A DNA stretch of 19,732 nt from CAZLMF01 sp964560565 (GTDB lineage: Bacteria; Bacillota; Clostridia; Oscillospirales; Ruminococcaceae), in NCBI GenBank assembly GCA_964560565.1, contig CAZLMF010000027.1, forward strand, positions 1 to 19,732. Direction: 5' to 3'. A program made the position numbers and the translations under genes. Numbering within the stretch: the stretch's first letter is position 1; the number at the start of each line of letters is the position of its first letter. Below are positions 5,668 through 12,950 of this stretch, piece after piece. The notes beneath the pieces are model-generated. The model searched no databases, was not told where the DNA came from, and saw only the letters and a list, made by a program, of their open reading frames with translations.

Positions 5668-7026
5668 TTACTTAGCGTTTATTTCGTCAACCTTTGCCTG
5701 AACAGCATTGAAGTATGCTTCACGAGTTTCAGCCCATGTTATACCATCACGGAATGAATCGTAGTTAAGTGCATTGGTTGCCTTTCTGCCAAGCTCAGCG
5801 CCTCCTGTGAAGTCAGCGACAGGGGTTAAGCCATGATTTGCAGGCTCCCAAAACTCGGTGAAGTAGTAGTAAAGCTCAAGAGGAAGATTGTTCTTGTTCA
5901 AACACATTTCAGCGTCCATGCGAGTCAAATCCTCATCTATCTTTACTAGTCTGCGGCAGGTAATCCACGCTGTGTATCCCTCTGGGTTTGGTGCGCCTTG
6001 GACTAGAATATCGCCGTCGACTGTGTACTGATGATAGTATGCATCTGCGTCAGGGTCCCTTGGGAAGGGAACAAACCAAACTTCATCAGCCATATCTTGC
6101 TTGGTAGTAGGGCAGAATCCATCCTTAACATCGCCCCAGAAGCCGCCTACGTAGAATAGCAATGAACCGGCAGCTAAATCCTCAGCATGGTCGCCGTCGG
6201 AAATGTTAAGCCCATCCTTGCTAATGTCAAGCAGGAAGTTCTGTCCGCGCTCGACCTCCTTAGAGCGAAGGTTGTTAATAAGCTGACCGTTGTCTATGCC
6301 AATGGTGGGAACACCGGTTGTACATACAACAGAGGGAACAACAACCTTGTAATCATTTATACCATTATAGGTGTCATCAAGGGCAGTATATTCCTTCATC
6401 ATATCAATCATTGCGTCCCATGTCCATTTACCTGTTAGGAACAAATCATAAGGGTCTTCAAGTCCATTTTCCTCAATGGTGGTTTTATTGTAAATGAGTA
6501 GTGCATCAGGTGCTATATATGCAGTAGCGACATAGTGGTCGCCTCTCCAGCTATATGCGTCTATCATTTCCTTTGCTCCTGCCCAAAGGTCGGAATTAAG
6601 GTCGATATAATCATCAATTGGCTGGTACATATTTTGGATTACGCCATTGGGGAAGTTACCCGTTTCAAAAGGGAATAGGTCGGGTGAGTTTTCAGACAAA
6701 ATTTGGTTTGCAAGGTCTGTGTAGCGGTTATCCCATGTGGTTGGACGGTTGGTTATATATCCGTCATACATATCAACGAATGCGTCAACCTCAGGTGTGC
6801 CCACTTCAAGGTTCCACCATGAAAGGAATATCAGTTCCTTGTTTTCAAGCTCGGTAACTCCGCCGTCTATAAGGCTCGATAATTCGTCAGCCTTGCTGCT
6901 TAATACCTCTTGTGTTGACTCATCAACGGATGCCTTTTGCCCTCCTCCATCACAAGCTGTTAAAGCCATTGATGCAAAGATTGATACAGCAAGCAGCGCG
7001 CTTGTTAGTTTGCTTATCTTTCTCAT
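5668..7026 (-). CDS. Sugar-binding lipoprotein of an ABC importer (tandem copy 3 of 3)
   Basis: This is an extracellular solute-binding protein of family 1 (oligosaccharide type), 452 residues. A lipoprotein signal peptide precedes the lipobox LTAC, with Cys25 as the lipid anchor. A Ser-rich linker leads to the first lobe (KELIFLSWWNLEVGTPEVDAF). Later landmarks shared by all three copies include TDLANQI, YNKTTIEENGL, DDTYNGIND, CTTGVPTIGI, YTAWITCRRLVKIDEDLTRMDAEMCL and AELGRKATNALNYDSF. The start is ATG 7026, AGGAGG with 6-nt spacing. It is last in a three-gene run and starts 36 bp after copy 2. Glycosidase genes for galactosides lie upstream, so an oligosaccharide ligand is likely, but the sugar is not identified. 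No permease gene is adjacent. Near its C-terminus the DNA is identical to copy 2 over a 50-nt stretch. Confidence 0.92.
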   Translation of the reverse strand: MRKISKLTSALLAVSIFASMALTACDGGGQKASVDESTQEVLSSKADELSSLIDGGVTELENKELIFLSWWNLEVGTPEVDAFVDMYDGYITNRPTTWDNRYTDLANQILSENSPDLFPFETGNFPNGVIQNMYQPIDDYIDLNSDLWAGAKEMIDAYSWRGDHYVATAYIAPDALLIYNKTTIEENGLEDPYDLFLTGKWTWDAMIDMMKEYTALDDTYNGINDYKVVVPSVVCTTGVPTIGIDNGQLINNLRSKEVERGQNFLLDISKDGLNISDGDHAEDLAAGSLLFYVGGFWGDVKDGFCPTTKQDMADEVWFVPFPRDPDADAYYHQYTVDGDILVQGAPNPEGYTAWITCRRLVKIDEDLTRMDAEMCLNKNNLPLELYYYFTEFWEPANHGLTPVADFTGGAELGRKATNALNYDSFRDGITWAETREAYFNAVQAKVDEINAK

Positions 7027-7062
7027 GCTTTTCCTCCTTAAAACTTTATAGTTACTACCGGT

Positions 7063-8427
7063 CTATTTGCCTGCATTCATCTCGTCAACTTTTTCCTGTA
7101 CAGCTGCGTAATAAGCCTCACGGGTTTCAGCCCATGTGATTCCGTCACGGAATGAATCGTAGTTAAGTGCATTGGTTGCCTTTCTGCCAAGCTCTGCTCC
7201 ATTTGTGTAGTCGGCAATAGGTGTCATCCCAAGGCTTGCAGGGTCCCAATACTTCATGAAGTGGTAGTAATGCTCTAGGGGGAGATTGTACTTGCTTAAG
7301 CACATCTCAGCGTCCATACGAGTCAAATCCTCATCAATTTTAACAAGTCTGCGGCAGGTAATCCATGCTGCAAAGCCCTCTGGGTTAGGCGCACCTTCAA
7401 CCAAAATGTGGGCATCTACGGTGTATAGGTTGAAATACTCATCTGCTTTTGGATCCCTTGGGAAAGGAACAAACCATACATCCTCTGCTAGGTTTTCAAT
7501 AGTTTTAGGAGTAAATGTTCCCATTATGTCGCCCCAGAAGCCGCCAATATAAAATAGCAGAGTGCCTGCGGCAATATCAGAAGCGTGGTCGCCATCAGAA
7601 ATGTTAAGCCCGTTTTTGCTAATATCAAGCAGGAAGTTTTGTGCGCGCTCAACTTCTTTCGTGCGAAGGTTGTTGACAAGCTGTCCATCATCAATACCTA
7701 TGGTGGGAACGCCTGTTGTGCAAACCGTTGAAGGCACTATGATTTTGAAGTCATTTATACCGTTGTAGGTATCGTCAAGGGCTGTATATTCATCCATAAG
7801 GTCATACATTGTTTCCCATGTCCAGTTACCTTCATCAAATAAATCCTGTGGGTCATCAAGTCCGTTTTCTTCAATGGTCTTTTTATTGTAGATTAGGAGC
7901 GAATCGGGAGCAATGTAGGCAGTGGCAATATAGTGCTTGCCTCCCCACATATAGCCGTCGAGCATTTCCCTTGAGCTTGCCCATAGGTCGGAATCAAGGT
8001 CGATATAATCATCAATAGGCTGGTACATATTGTTGATTATGCCGCTTGGGAAGTTTGCTGTTTCAAAAGGGAAAATATCAGGGGAATCTTCGCTGATAAT
8101 TTGGTTTGCAAGGTCTGTGTAGCGGTTATCCCATGTGGTGGAGCGGTTTTTAATAGTGCCGCCGTACATTGACATAAATGCGTCAACCTCAGGAGTGCCA
8201 ACGTCAAGTGTCCACCATGCAAGCCATATAATTTCTTTGTTTTCAAGCTCTGTAACGCCGCCGTCAATAAGACTTGAAAGCTCATCTGCTTTACTGCTCA
8301 TGACCTGCTCGGTCGATTCGTCAACTGATGCTTGGCTTTGTGCATTGCCATCGCAAGCGGTAAGCGCCATTGCACCCACAAGAATAAGTGCAGCAAAGCT
8401 ACGGATAAATCTGCCTGATTTGCTCAT
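7063..8427 (-). CDS. Sugar-binding lipoprotein of an ABC importer (tandem copy 2 of 3)
   Basis: A paralogue of its two neighbours with the same plan: signal peptide, LTAC lipobox with Cys25, linker SSKADELSSLIDGG, and a two-lobed family 1 binding domain to the C-terminus. The start is set at ATG 8427 because AGGAGG lies 6 nt upstream; a farther in-frame ATG at 8442 reads through that ribosome site (MRRIS) and is rejected. The first 45 residues and their DNA are nearly the same as copy 1 (77 identical nt), whereas the C-terminal end matches copy 3. The middle differs from both: LFDEGNWTWETMYDLMDEY and WGDIMGTFTPKTIENLAED. The divergent middle may mean a different ligand preference. Intergenic spacing to copy 3 is only 36 bp, so the two are co-transcribed. 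Confidence 0.92.
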   Translation of the reverse strand: MSKSGRFIRSFAALILVGAMALTACDGNAQSQASVDESTEQVMSSKADELSSLIDGGVTELENKEIIWLAWWTLDVGTPEVDAFMSMYGGTIKNRSTTWDNRYTDLANQIISEDSPDIFPFETANFPSGIINNMYQPIDDYIDLDSDLWASSREMLDGYMWGGKHYIATAYIAPDSLLIYNKKTIEENGLDDPQDLFDEGNWTWETMYDLMDEYTALDDTYNGINDFKIIVPSTVCTTGVPTIGIDDGQLVNNLRTKEVERAQNFLLDISKNGLNISDGDHASDIAAGTLLFYIGGFWGDIMGTFTPKTIENLAEDVWFVPFPRDPKADEYFNLYTVDAHILVEGAPNPEGFAAWITCRRLVKIDEDLTRMDAEMCLSKYNLPLEHYYHFMKYWDPASLGMTPIADYTNGAELGRKATNALNYDSFRDGITWAETREAYYAAVQEKVDEMNAGK

Positions 8428-8460
8428 AGAAATCCTCCTCATTTTATCTGCTGATAATGA

Positions 8461-8494
8461 CGTTAAATCCCCCTCATTTTTGGGGGATTCAACG
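8461..8494 (-). promoter_or_regulatory. Intercistronic stem-loop between binding-protein copies 1 and 2
   Basis: AATCCCCC (8466-8473) pairs with GGGGGATT (8482-8489). The stem extends to CGTT/AACG through one G-U pair on the transcribed strand, giving about 13 bp around an 8-nt loop. No T run follows. It is more likely a partial terminator, or a 3' stabiliser that raises the amount of the first binding-protein message, than a full terminator. Confidence 0.6.
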
Positions 8495-8514
8495 ATTTTG
8501 TATTTGTCTTAAAT

Positions 8515-9876
8515 TTACTTTGCGTTGAGCTCGTCAACCTTTGCCTGCACCTCTGCATAGTAAGCCTCACGGGTTTCAGCCCATGTTAAACCATCACGGA
8601 ATGCGCTGTAATTTAAAGCATTGGTGGATTTTCTTCCAAGCTCTGCGCCACTTGTGTAGTCTGCAATAGGAGTAATGCCAAACTTTTCAGGCTGGCAAAG
8701 CTCCATAAAGTAGTAGTAGCTGTCCAAAGGAAGATTGAACTTGTTTAGGCACATCTCAGCGTCCATACGAGTTAAATCCTCGTCAATTTTAACAAGTCTG
8801 CGGCAGGTAATCCACGCTGCAAAGCCCTCGGGGTTAGGTGCGCCTTCAACTAAAACATGAGCATCAACAGTGTATAGTTGGAAGTACTTATCAGCATCAG
8901 GATCTCTTGGGAATGGAACATACCATACATCCTCTGCAATGTTTTGCTTTGTAGTCGGACTGAATGTATCCTTCACATCACCCCAATACTGGCCTACATA
9001 GAAAAGTAAGCTTCCTGCGCCAATGTCAGCGGCGTGGTCGCCGTCTGAAATGTTAAGTCCGTCCTTGCTAATATCAAGCAGGAAGTTCTGCCCACGCTCA
9101 ACCTCTTTTGAGCGAAGGTTGTTTACAAGCTGGCCATTCTCAATCCCAATAGTAGGAATGCCTGTCGTGCAAACGACAGATGGAACTATAACCTTATAGT
9201 CGTTTATGCCATTATATGTATCGTCTAAGGAAGTGAATTCCTTCATCATGTCAATCATTTTATCCCATGTCCAGTCACCTGAGAGGAATAGCTCATGGGG
9301 GTCGTCAAGTCCGTTTTCGTCTATGGTTTTTTTATTGTAAATCAGCAGGGAATCAGGTGCAATATAAGCTGTGGCAACATAATGCTTATCTCCCCACATA
9401 TATCCGTCGAGCATTTCTCTTGAGCTTGCCCATAGGTCGGAATCAAGGTCAATGTAGTCATCAATTGGTTGGTACATATTGTTGATTACACCACTTGGGA
9501 AGTTGCCTGCCTCAAAGGGGAAAATGTCGGGTGAATCCTCACTGATAATTTGGTTCGCAAGATCTGTGTAGCGGTTTTCCCATGTGGTTGAGCGGTTTTT
9601 AACAGTACCACCGTACATGGAAACAAATGCGTCAACTTCAGGTGTCCCAACTTCAAGTTTCCACCATGCAAGCCATATAATTTCTTTGTTTTCAAGCTCG
9701 GTAACGCCGCCATCAATAAGACTTGAAAGTTCATCCGCTTTACTGCTCATGACCTGCTCGGTCGATTCGTCAACTGATGCTTGGCTTTGTGCATTGCCAT
9801 CGCAAGCGGTAAGTGCTATTGCACCCACAAGAATAAGTGCGGCAAAGCCACGGGTAAGTTTACTTAATTTATTCAT
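8515..9876 (-). CDS. Sugar-binding lipoprotein of an ABC importer (tandem copy 1 of 3)
   Basis: First of the three paralogues, about 453 residues from ATG 9876, which has AGGAGG 6 nt upstream. The in-frame ATG at 9882 abuts the ribosome site and is rejected. Signal peptide MNKLSKLTRGFAALILVGAI, then LTAC with Cys25 as the lipid anchor. The N-terminal part is nearly the same as copy 2 (FAALILVGAIALTACDGNAQ). The middle instead follows copy 3 (LFLSGDWTWDKMIDMMKE, NDYKVIVPSVVCTTG, GDVKDTFSPTTKQ). The C-terminal block differs slightly from both (RKSTNALNYSAFRDGLTW). It acts outside the membrane as a lipid-anchored receptor for an importer whose other subunits are not in the window. It has its own promoter region, described separately. 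Confidence 0.92.
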   Translation of the reverse strand: MNKLSKLTRGFAALILVGAIALTACDGNAQSQASVDESTEQVMSSKADELSSLIDGGVTELENKEIIWLAWWKLEVGTPEVDAFVSMYGGTVKNRSTTWENRYTDLANQIISEDSPDIFPFEAGNFPSGVINNMYQPIDDYIDLDSDLWASSREMLDGYMWGDKHYVATAYIAPDSLLIYNKKTIDENGLDDPHELFLSGDWTWDKMIDMMKEFTSLDDTYNGINDYKVIVPSVVCTTGIPTIGIENGQLVNNLRSKEVERGQNFLLDISKDGLNISDGDHAADIGAGSLLFYVGQYWGDVKDTFSPTTKQNIAEDVWYVPFPRDPDADKYFQLYTVDAHVLVEGAPNPEGFAAWITCRRLVKIDEDLTRMDAEMCLNKFNLPLDSYYYFMELCQPEKFGITPIADYTSGAELGRKSTNALNYSAFRDGLTWAETREAYYAEVQAKVDELNAK

Positions 9877-9957
9877 AGCCATCCTCCTTCATATCACTTA
9901 TGCACTTTGCACAATTTTATTTCATCACTGCACAAAATTCATAGTTACTCCACCATC

Positions 9958-9986
9958 ATAATAACAAAAAACAATTTAACTGTCAA
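9958..9986 (-). promoter_or_regulatory. Proximal promoter of the binding-protein operon (P1)
   Basis: On the minus strand TTGACA (9986-9981) and TATTAT (9963-9958) are 17 bp apart, close to the sigma-A consensus. The start would lie near 9951, giving a leader of about 75 nt before ATG 9876. A second similar element lies 68 bp upstream. Confidence 0.75.
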
Positions 9987-10025
9987 TTAACAAAGTGACT
10001 TATATTCTACATAGTAATTTAGATG

Positions 10026-10054
10026 ATATAAACAAAAATTAGTTTAACGGTCAA
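10026..10054 (-). promoter_or_regulatory. Distal promoter-like repeat of the binding-protein operon (P2)
   Basis: TTGACC (10054-10049) and TTATAT (10031-10026) are 17 bp apart on the minus strand. The whole 32-bp element 10023-10054 matches the proximal promoter region 9955-9986 at 25 of 32 positions, including TTTAAC and GTCAA on the + strand. It may be a second promoter or a duplicated operator. Confidence 0.5.
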
Positions 10055-10084
10055 GATTATTTACTTAAAACTTTGCTTAATAAC

Positions 10085-10113
10085 AAAAAACCACCCATGT
10101 TGGGTGGTTTTTT
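10085..10113 (-). terminator. Terminator after the GH3 gene
   Basis: AAAAAACCACCC (10085-10096), loop ATGTT, GGGTGGTTTTTT (10102-10113): a 12-bp stem with a T run on the transcribed strand. It separates the GH36-GH3 operon from the binding-protein operon, which therefore depends on its own promoter. Confidence 0.88.
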
Positions 10114-10142
10114 ACATGTTATATACTTAGTTCAAAAGCTTT

Positions 10143-12926
10143 TTACTTAACCAGAAATTCAAATTCCTTTATGCTAATGCCCCAGTAGCTGCACTCGAAG
10201 GTTACATTCTTCTTGCCCGTGATAGGCTTGATTTCGCAGAAGGAATCCTCCCATATCTGCCAGCCGTTTGTGGGTGCTACCTTGCACTCACCTATAACCT
10301 CGCCGTCTGCCTTGACAATGATTGTACCAGTGGTTTTAGCGTTTGCACAGCGTATACGCAGCTTAGTCTGCCCATCAAATACGCAGTCGTTGTAGGAAAG
10401 GCTAGCCTTGCACTGGGATACAGCCACTCCGCCCTCGCTGCATTCATCAAGCACAAGTGCATCATAATCATCGCAGTTCATTGCAAGGATTGTGCCCTTT
10501 GAAAGGACTCTATCCGCAATTTCCTCGCCCTTGAGGTCAATTACCTGAGATAGGATAACCTCATATGCATTCTTGCAAATCTCGAATGCATACTCGCCAT
10601 TCTCAAGTACATAACGACTTCTGCGAACATCCCATATACGAAGCTCATCAATCTCAACAGGCAGTGTAACTGTGACAGTTTCCCCTGCTGGTATCATTAC
10701 CTTATCAAACGCCTTTAACTGGCGCCTTGCACGCTTAATCTTGCTGCCATTCTTTGCAACGTAAAGCTCGACTACTTCCATCGCGTCTATTTTGCTTGTG
10801 TTGGTGACATTTACAGTTGCAGTGCAGATATCCTTATCAAGGGATAGCTTTAGGTCACTATACTTAAATTCAGCGTAAGAAAGCCCATGTCCAAAGGGAT
10901 ACAAAACTTCGCTGTCAAGGTACATATATGTGACGTTATTCTTGATAATATCGTATTGCTGAATGTTGGGAAGCTGAGTTTGGTCCTTGTACCAAGTCAT
11001 AGAAGTCCTGCCCGAGGGGGAGGTTTCTCCAAAGATAACGCTTGCAAGTGCGCTGCCTAGCTCCTGCCCTGAGTGGGAGCTAAAAAGGATTGCAGGAACA
11101 TTTTCCTGCGCCCAGTTGCACGCAAAGGGGTAGCTTGCTGTCATAACCACGATGGTATTCGGGTTTGCGGCATAAACTGCCTTGATAAGCTCTTCTTGTG
11201 CAGGAGGGAGGATTATATCCTGGCGGTCAAAATCTTCCTTCGCATTAACAACAGGGCTATTGCCCAATACAACGATAGCATAATCAGCATTTGCAGCTGC
11301 GTTTGCAGCAGTTTCACATCCACTTGACACAATTTCCATGTCAAATATGCGGTCATTATCCACATATCCAGCAGGCACAAGCTTTAACTCGCCGTCTACA
11401 ACCTTAGCTTGGTTCTTCCACCAGTTGCTAAAGTAATATCCGCCGTCCTTAGGCTCAATTCCCAATGTCTGCATTACAAACCAGCCCCAGATAGCGTCTG
11501 CATTACATTCCATTTTGCCATTTTGGGTGGTAACATACTTGCGAGTTTTAACACTGCGTAGAGTTTTTGAGTCCCAGCCCCAGTCGCAAAGCTCGAACTT
11601 GCTGTAATCGCCGATAGTCTTGTGCTTATCGGTAAGGTCAGCATTGTCCTCGCTAAAGCCCACAATGCCTCCTGTGCTGCGTGACTTAAACGCAACAATA
11701 TCGTTGCCTGTGGTGTGAGTGGTTTTCTCTGCGCCATTTACGGCAGTTATGCCTGCAAGTGGGGAAATATTATAGGGCGCAAGTCCTGTGTACCAGTCCT
11801 TGAAGTTCTCGTCAGCCAAAGGCCCTATTACAGCAACCTTTGAGCCCTTCTTTAGAGGCAGGATATTATCGTTTTTAAGCATTACGATGCTTTCCTTAGC
11901 ACATTGTAATGATAGCTTAGCATGCTCCTCGCTGCAAAGCAGTGCATCGTCATAATTTGCATAAGGATTGATTTCATCGGGGTCAAACTCACCCAGGCGG
12001 AAGCGTGCTGTGAATATTCCCGTCAATGCCTCATCAACATCAGCAACTTCAATCATTTCAAGCTCAAGTGCGCGCTTTGCAGCAGCAATTACCATGTCCT
12101 CGGGATCGTTGAAGGAGTTCATTCCTGCATTTAGTGTAAGTGCAAGTGATATTGCATGGTCATCAACGTACTTATGCGCCTCAACGGTCTGCGAGAAGTC
12201 TGTGCCATCACTTACGGTGAACATCATGCCCCATTCGCCCTTAGCAATGTTGTTTACATCGGGGTTTAGGATTGCAGGTGTGCCGTTGATGGAGTTGTAA
12301 GCGGTCATCATTGAAAGTGCCGCTTTACGCTTTATTGCAGGCTCAAAAGCCTTTAGGTAATACTCGTACTTCTCACGGGGTGGGATTGTGCAGTTGCAGA
12401 AAGCACGCTCAAACTCGTTGTTGTTAGCGTAGAAATGCTTTAGTGTCGGGATAACACGCAGGTAAAACTCGTCATCCCCACGCATACCTGTGCAGTATGC
12501 GGTGGAAAGCTCCCCTGCAAGATGAGGATCCTCACCGTAAGCCTCCTCAGTGCGTCCCCAACGTGGGTCACGCTCAAGGTCAACTGTGGGTGACCATATC
12601 ATAAGACCTGTGGTCTTGTCCTTGCTCCATATTATGCGAGCCTCTTTGCCGACTGCATCGCCGATTTTAGTTAAAAGCTCCTTGTTCCATGTGGATGAGA
12701 AGCCTATTGTCTGAGGGAAAACGGTGGCGTTTATGCCCTGCTCGTGCTTTACAACGCCGTGAGCAGCCTCTGCGCCGACGTCCCATGCTACTATGCCAAG
12801 ACGCTCAATAGCAGCCATTCTTGTAGGCAAAAGCGAAAGCTTTTCCTCAAGTGTCAATCTGCCGATTAGGTCTTTTACACGCTCTTCAAGGGAAAGTGAC
12901 GGGTTGCGAAATGGGATTTTCTCCAT
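10143..12926 (-). CDS. GH3 beta-glycosidase with fascin-like insertion and C-terminal CBM6-like domain
   Basis: A cytoplasmic glycoside hydrolase of about 927 residues from ATG 12926, with AAAGGA 12 nt upstream as in the neighbouring genes; a TTG four codons earlier touches that site and is rejected. The N-terminal barrel (about 1-320) carries the GH3 motifs ERDPRWGRTEEAYGEDP, LKHFYANN and SMMTAYNSING. The nucleophile Asp is near residue 240 in TVSDGTDF. The second alpha/beta domain (about 340-680) has KNDNILPL, DRQDIILP and LYPFGHGLSYAEF. It is split by an insertion at about 410-490 that reads FELCDWGWDSKTLRS...KYVTTQNGKM...WGWFV, resembling a fascin-like beta-trefoil. A fibronectin III-like domain follows (about 690-790). 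The last 100 residues look like CBM6 (APTNGWQIWEDS...ITGKKNVTF). No signal peptide. It starts 24 bp after the GH36 stop, so the two are one operon. It may be a beta-glucosidase or beta-xylosidase; the sequence does not decide. Confidence 0.9.
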   Translation of the reverse strand: MEKIPFRNPSLSLEERVKDLIGRLTLEEKLSLLPTRMAAIERLGIVAWDVGAEAAHGVVKHEQGINATVFPQTIGFSSTWNKELLTKIGDAVGKEARIIWSKDKTTGLMIWSPTVDLERDPRWGRTEEAYGEDPHLAGELSTAYCTGMRGDDEFYLRVIPTLKHFYANNNEFERAFCNCTIPPREKYEYYLKAFEPAIKRKAALSMMTAYNSINGTPAILNPDVNNIAKGEWGMMFTVSDGTDFSQTVEAHKYVDDHAISLALTLNAGMNSFNDPEDMVIAAAKRALELEMIEVADVDEALTGIFTARFRLGEFDPDEINPYANYDDALLCSEEHAKLSLQCAKESIVMLKNDNILPLKKGSKVAVIGPLADENFKDWYTGLAPYNISPLAGITAVNGAEKTTHTTGNDIVAFKSRSTGGIVGFSEDNADLTDKHKTIGDYSKFELCDWGWDSKTLRSVKTRKYVTTQNGKMECNADAIWGWFVMQTLGIEPKDGGYYFSNWWKNQAKVVDGELKLVPAGYVDNDRIFDMEIVSSGCETAANAAANADYAIVVLGNSPVVNAKEDFDRQDIILPPAQEELIKAVYAANPNTIVVMTASYPFACNWAQENVPAILFSSHSGQELGSALASVIFGETSPSGRTSMTWYKDQTQLPNIQQYDIIKNNVTYMYLDSEVLYPFGHGLSYAEFKYSDLKLSLDKDICTATVNVTNTSKIDAMEVVELYVAKNGSKIKRARRQLKAFDKVMIPAGETVTVTLPVEIDELRIWDVRRSRYVLENGEYAFEICKNAYEVILSQVIDLKGEEIADRVLSKGTILAMNCDDYDALVLDECSEGGVAVSQCKASLSYNDCVFDGQTKLRIRCANAKTTGTIIVKADGEVIGECKVAPTNGWQIWEDSFCEIKPITGKKNVTFECSYWGISIKEFEFLVK

Positions 12927-12950
12927 TCTTATAATCAATCCTTTCTAATT

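Noticed and set aside
8135..8512. A 125-codon open frame on the + strand antisense to the start of lipoprotein copy 2, with a frame of the same length antisense to copy 1 (9584-9961)
   Set aside because: Both arise because the two lipoprotein genes are nearly identical there. They lack ribosome sites, and their shared length follows from the duplication rather than coding.
9936..9952. A tiny leader frame (MNFVQ) after GTGGAG in the lipoprotein leader, minus strand
   Set aside because: Five codons are too few to support a peptide. The G-rich bases lie at or before the predicted transcription start.
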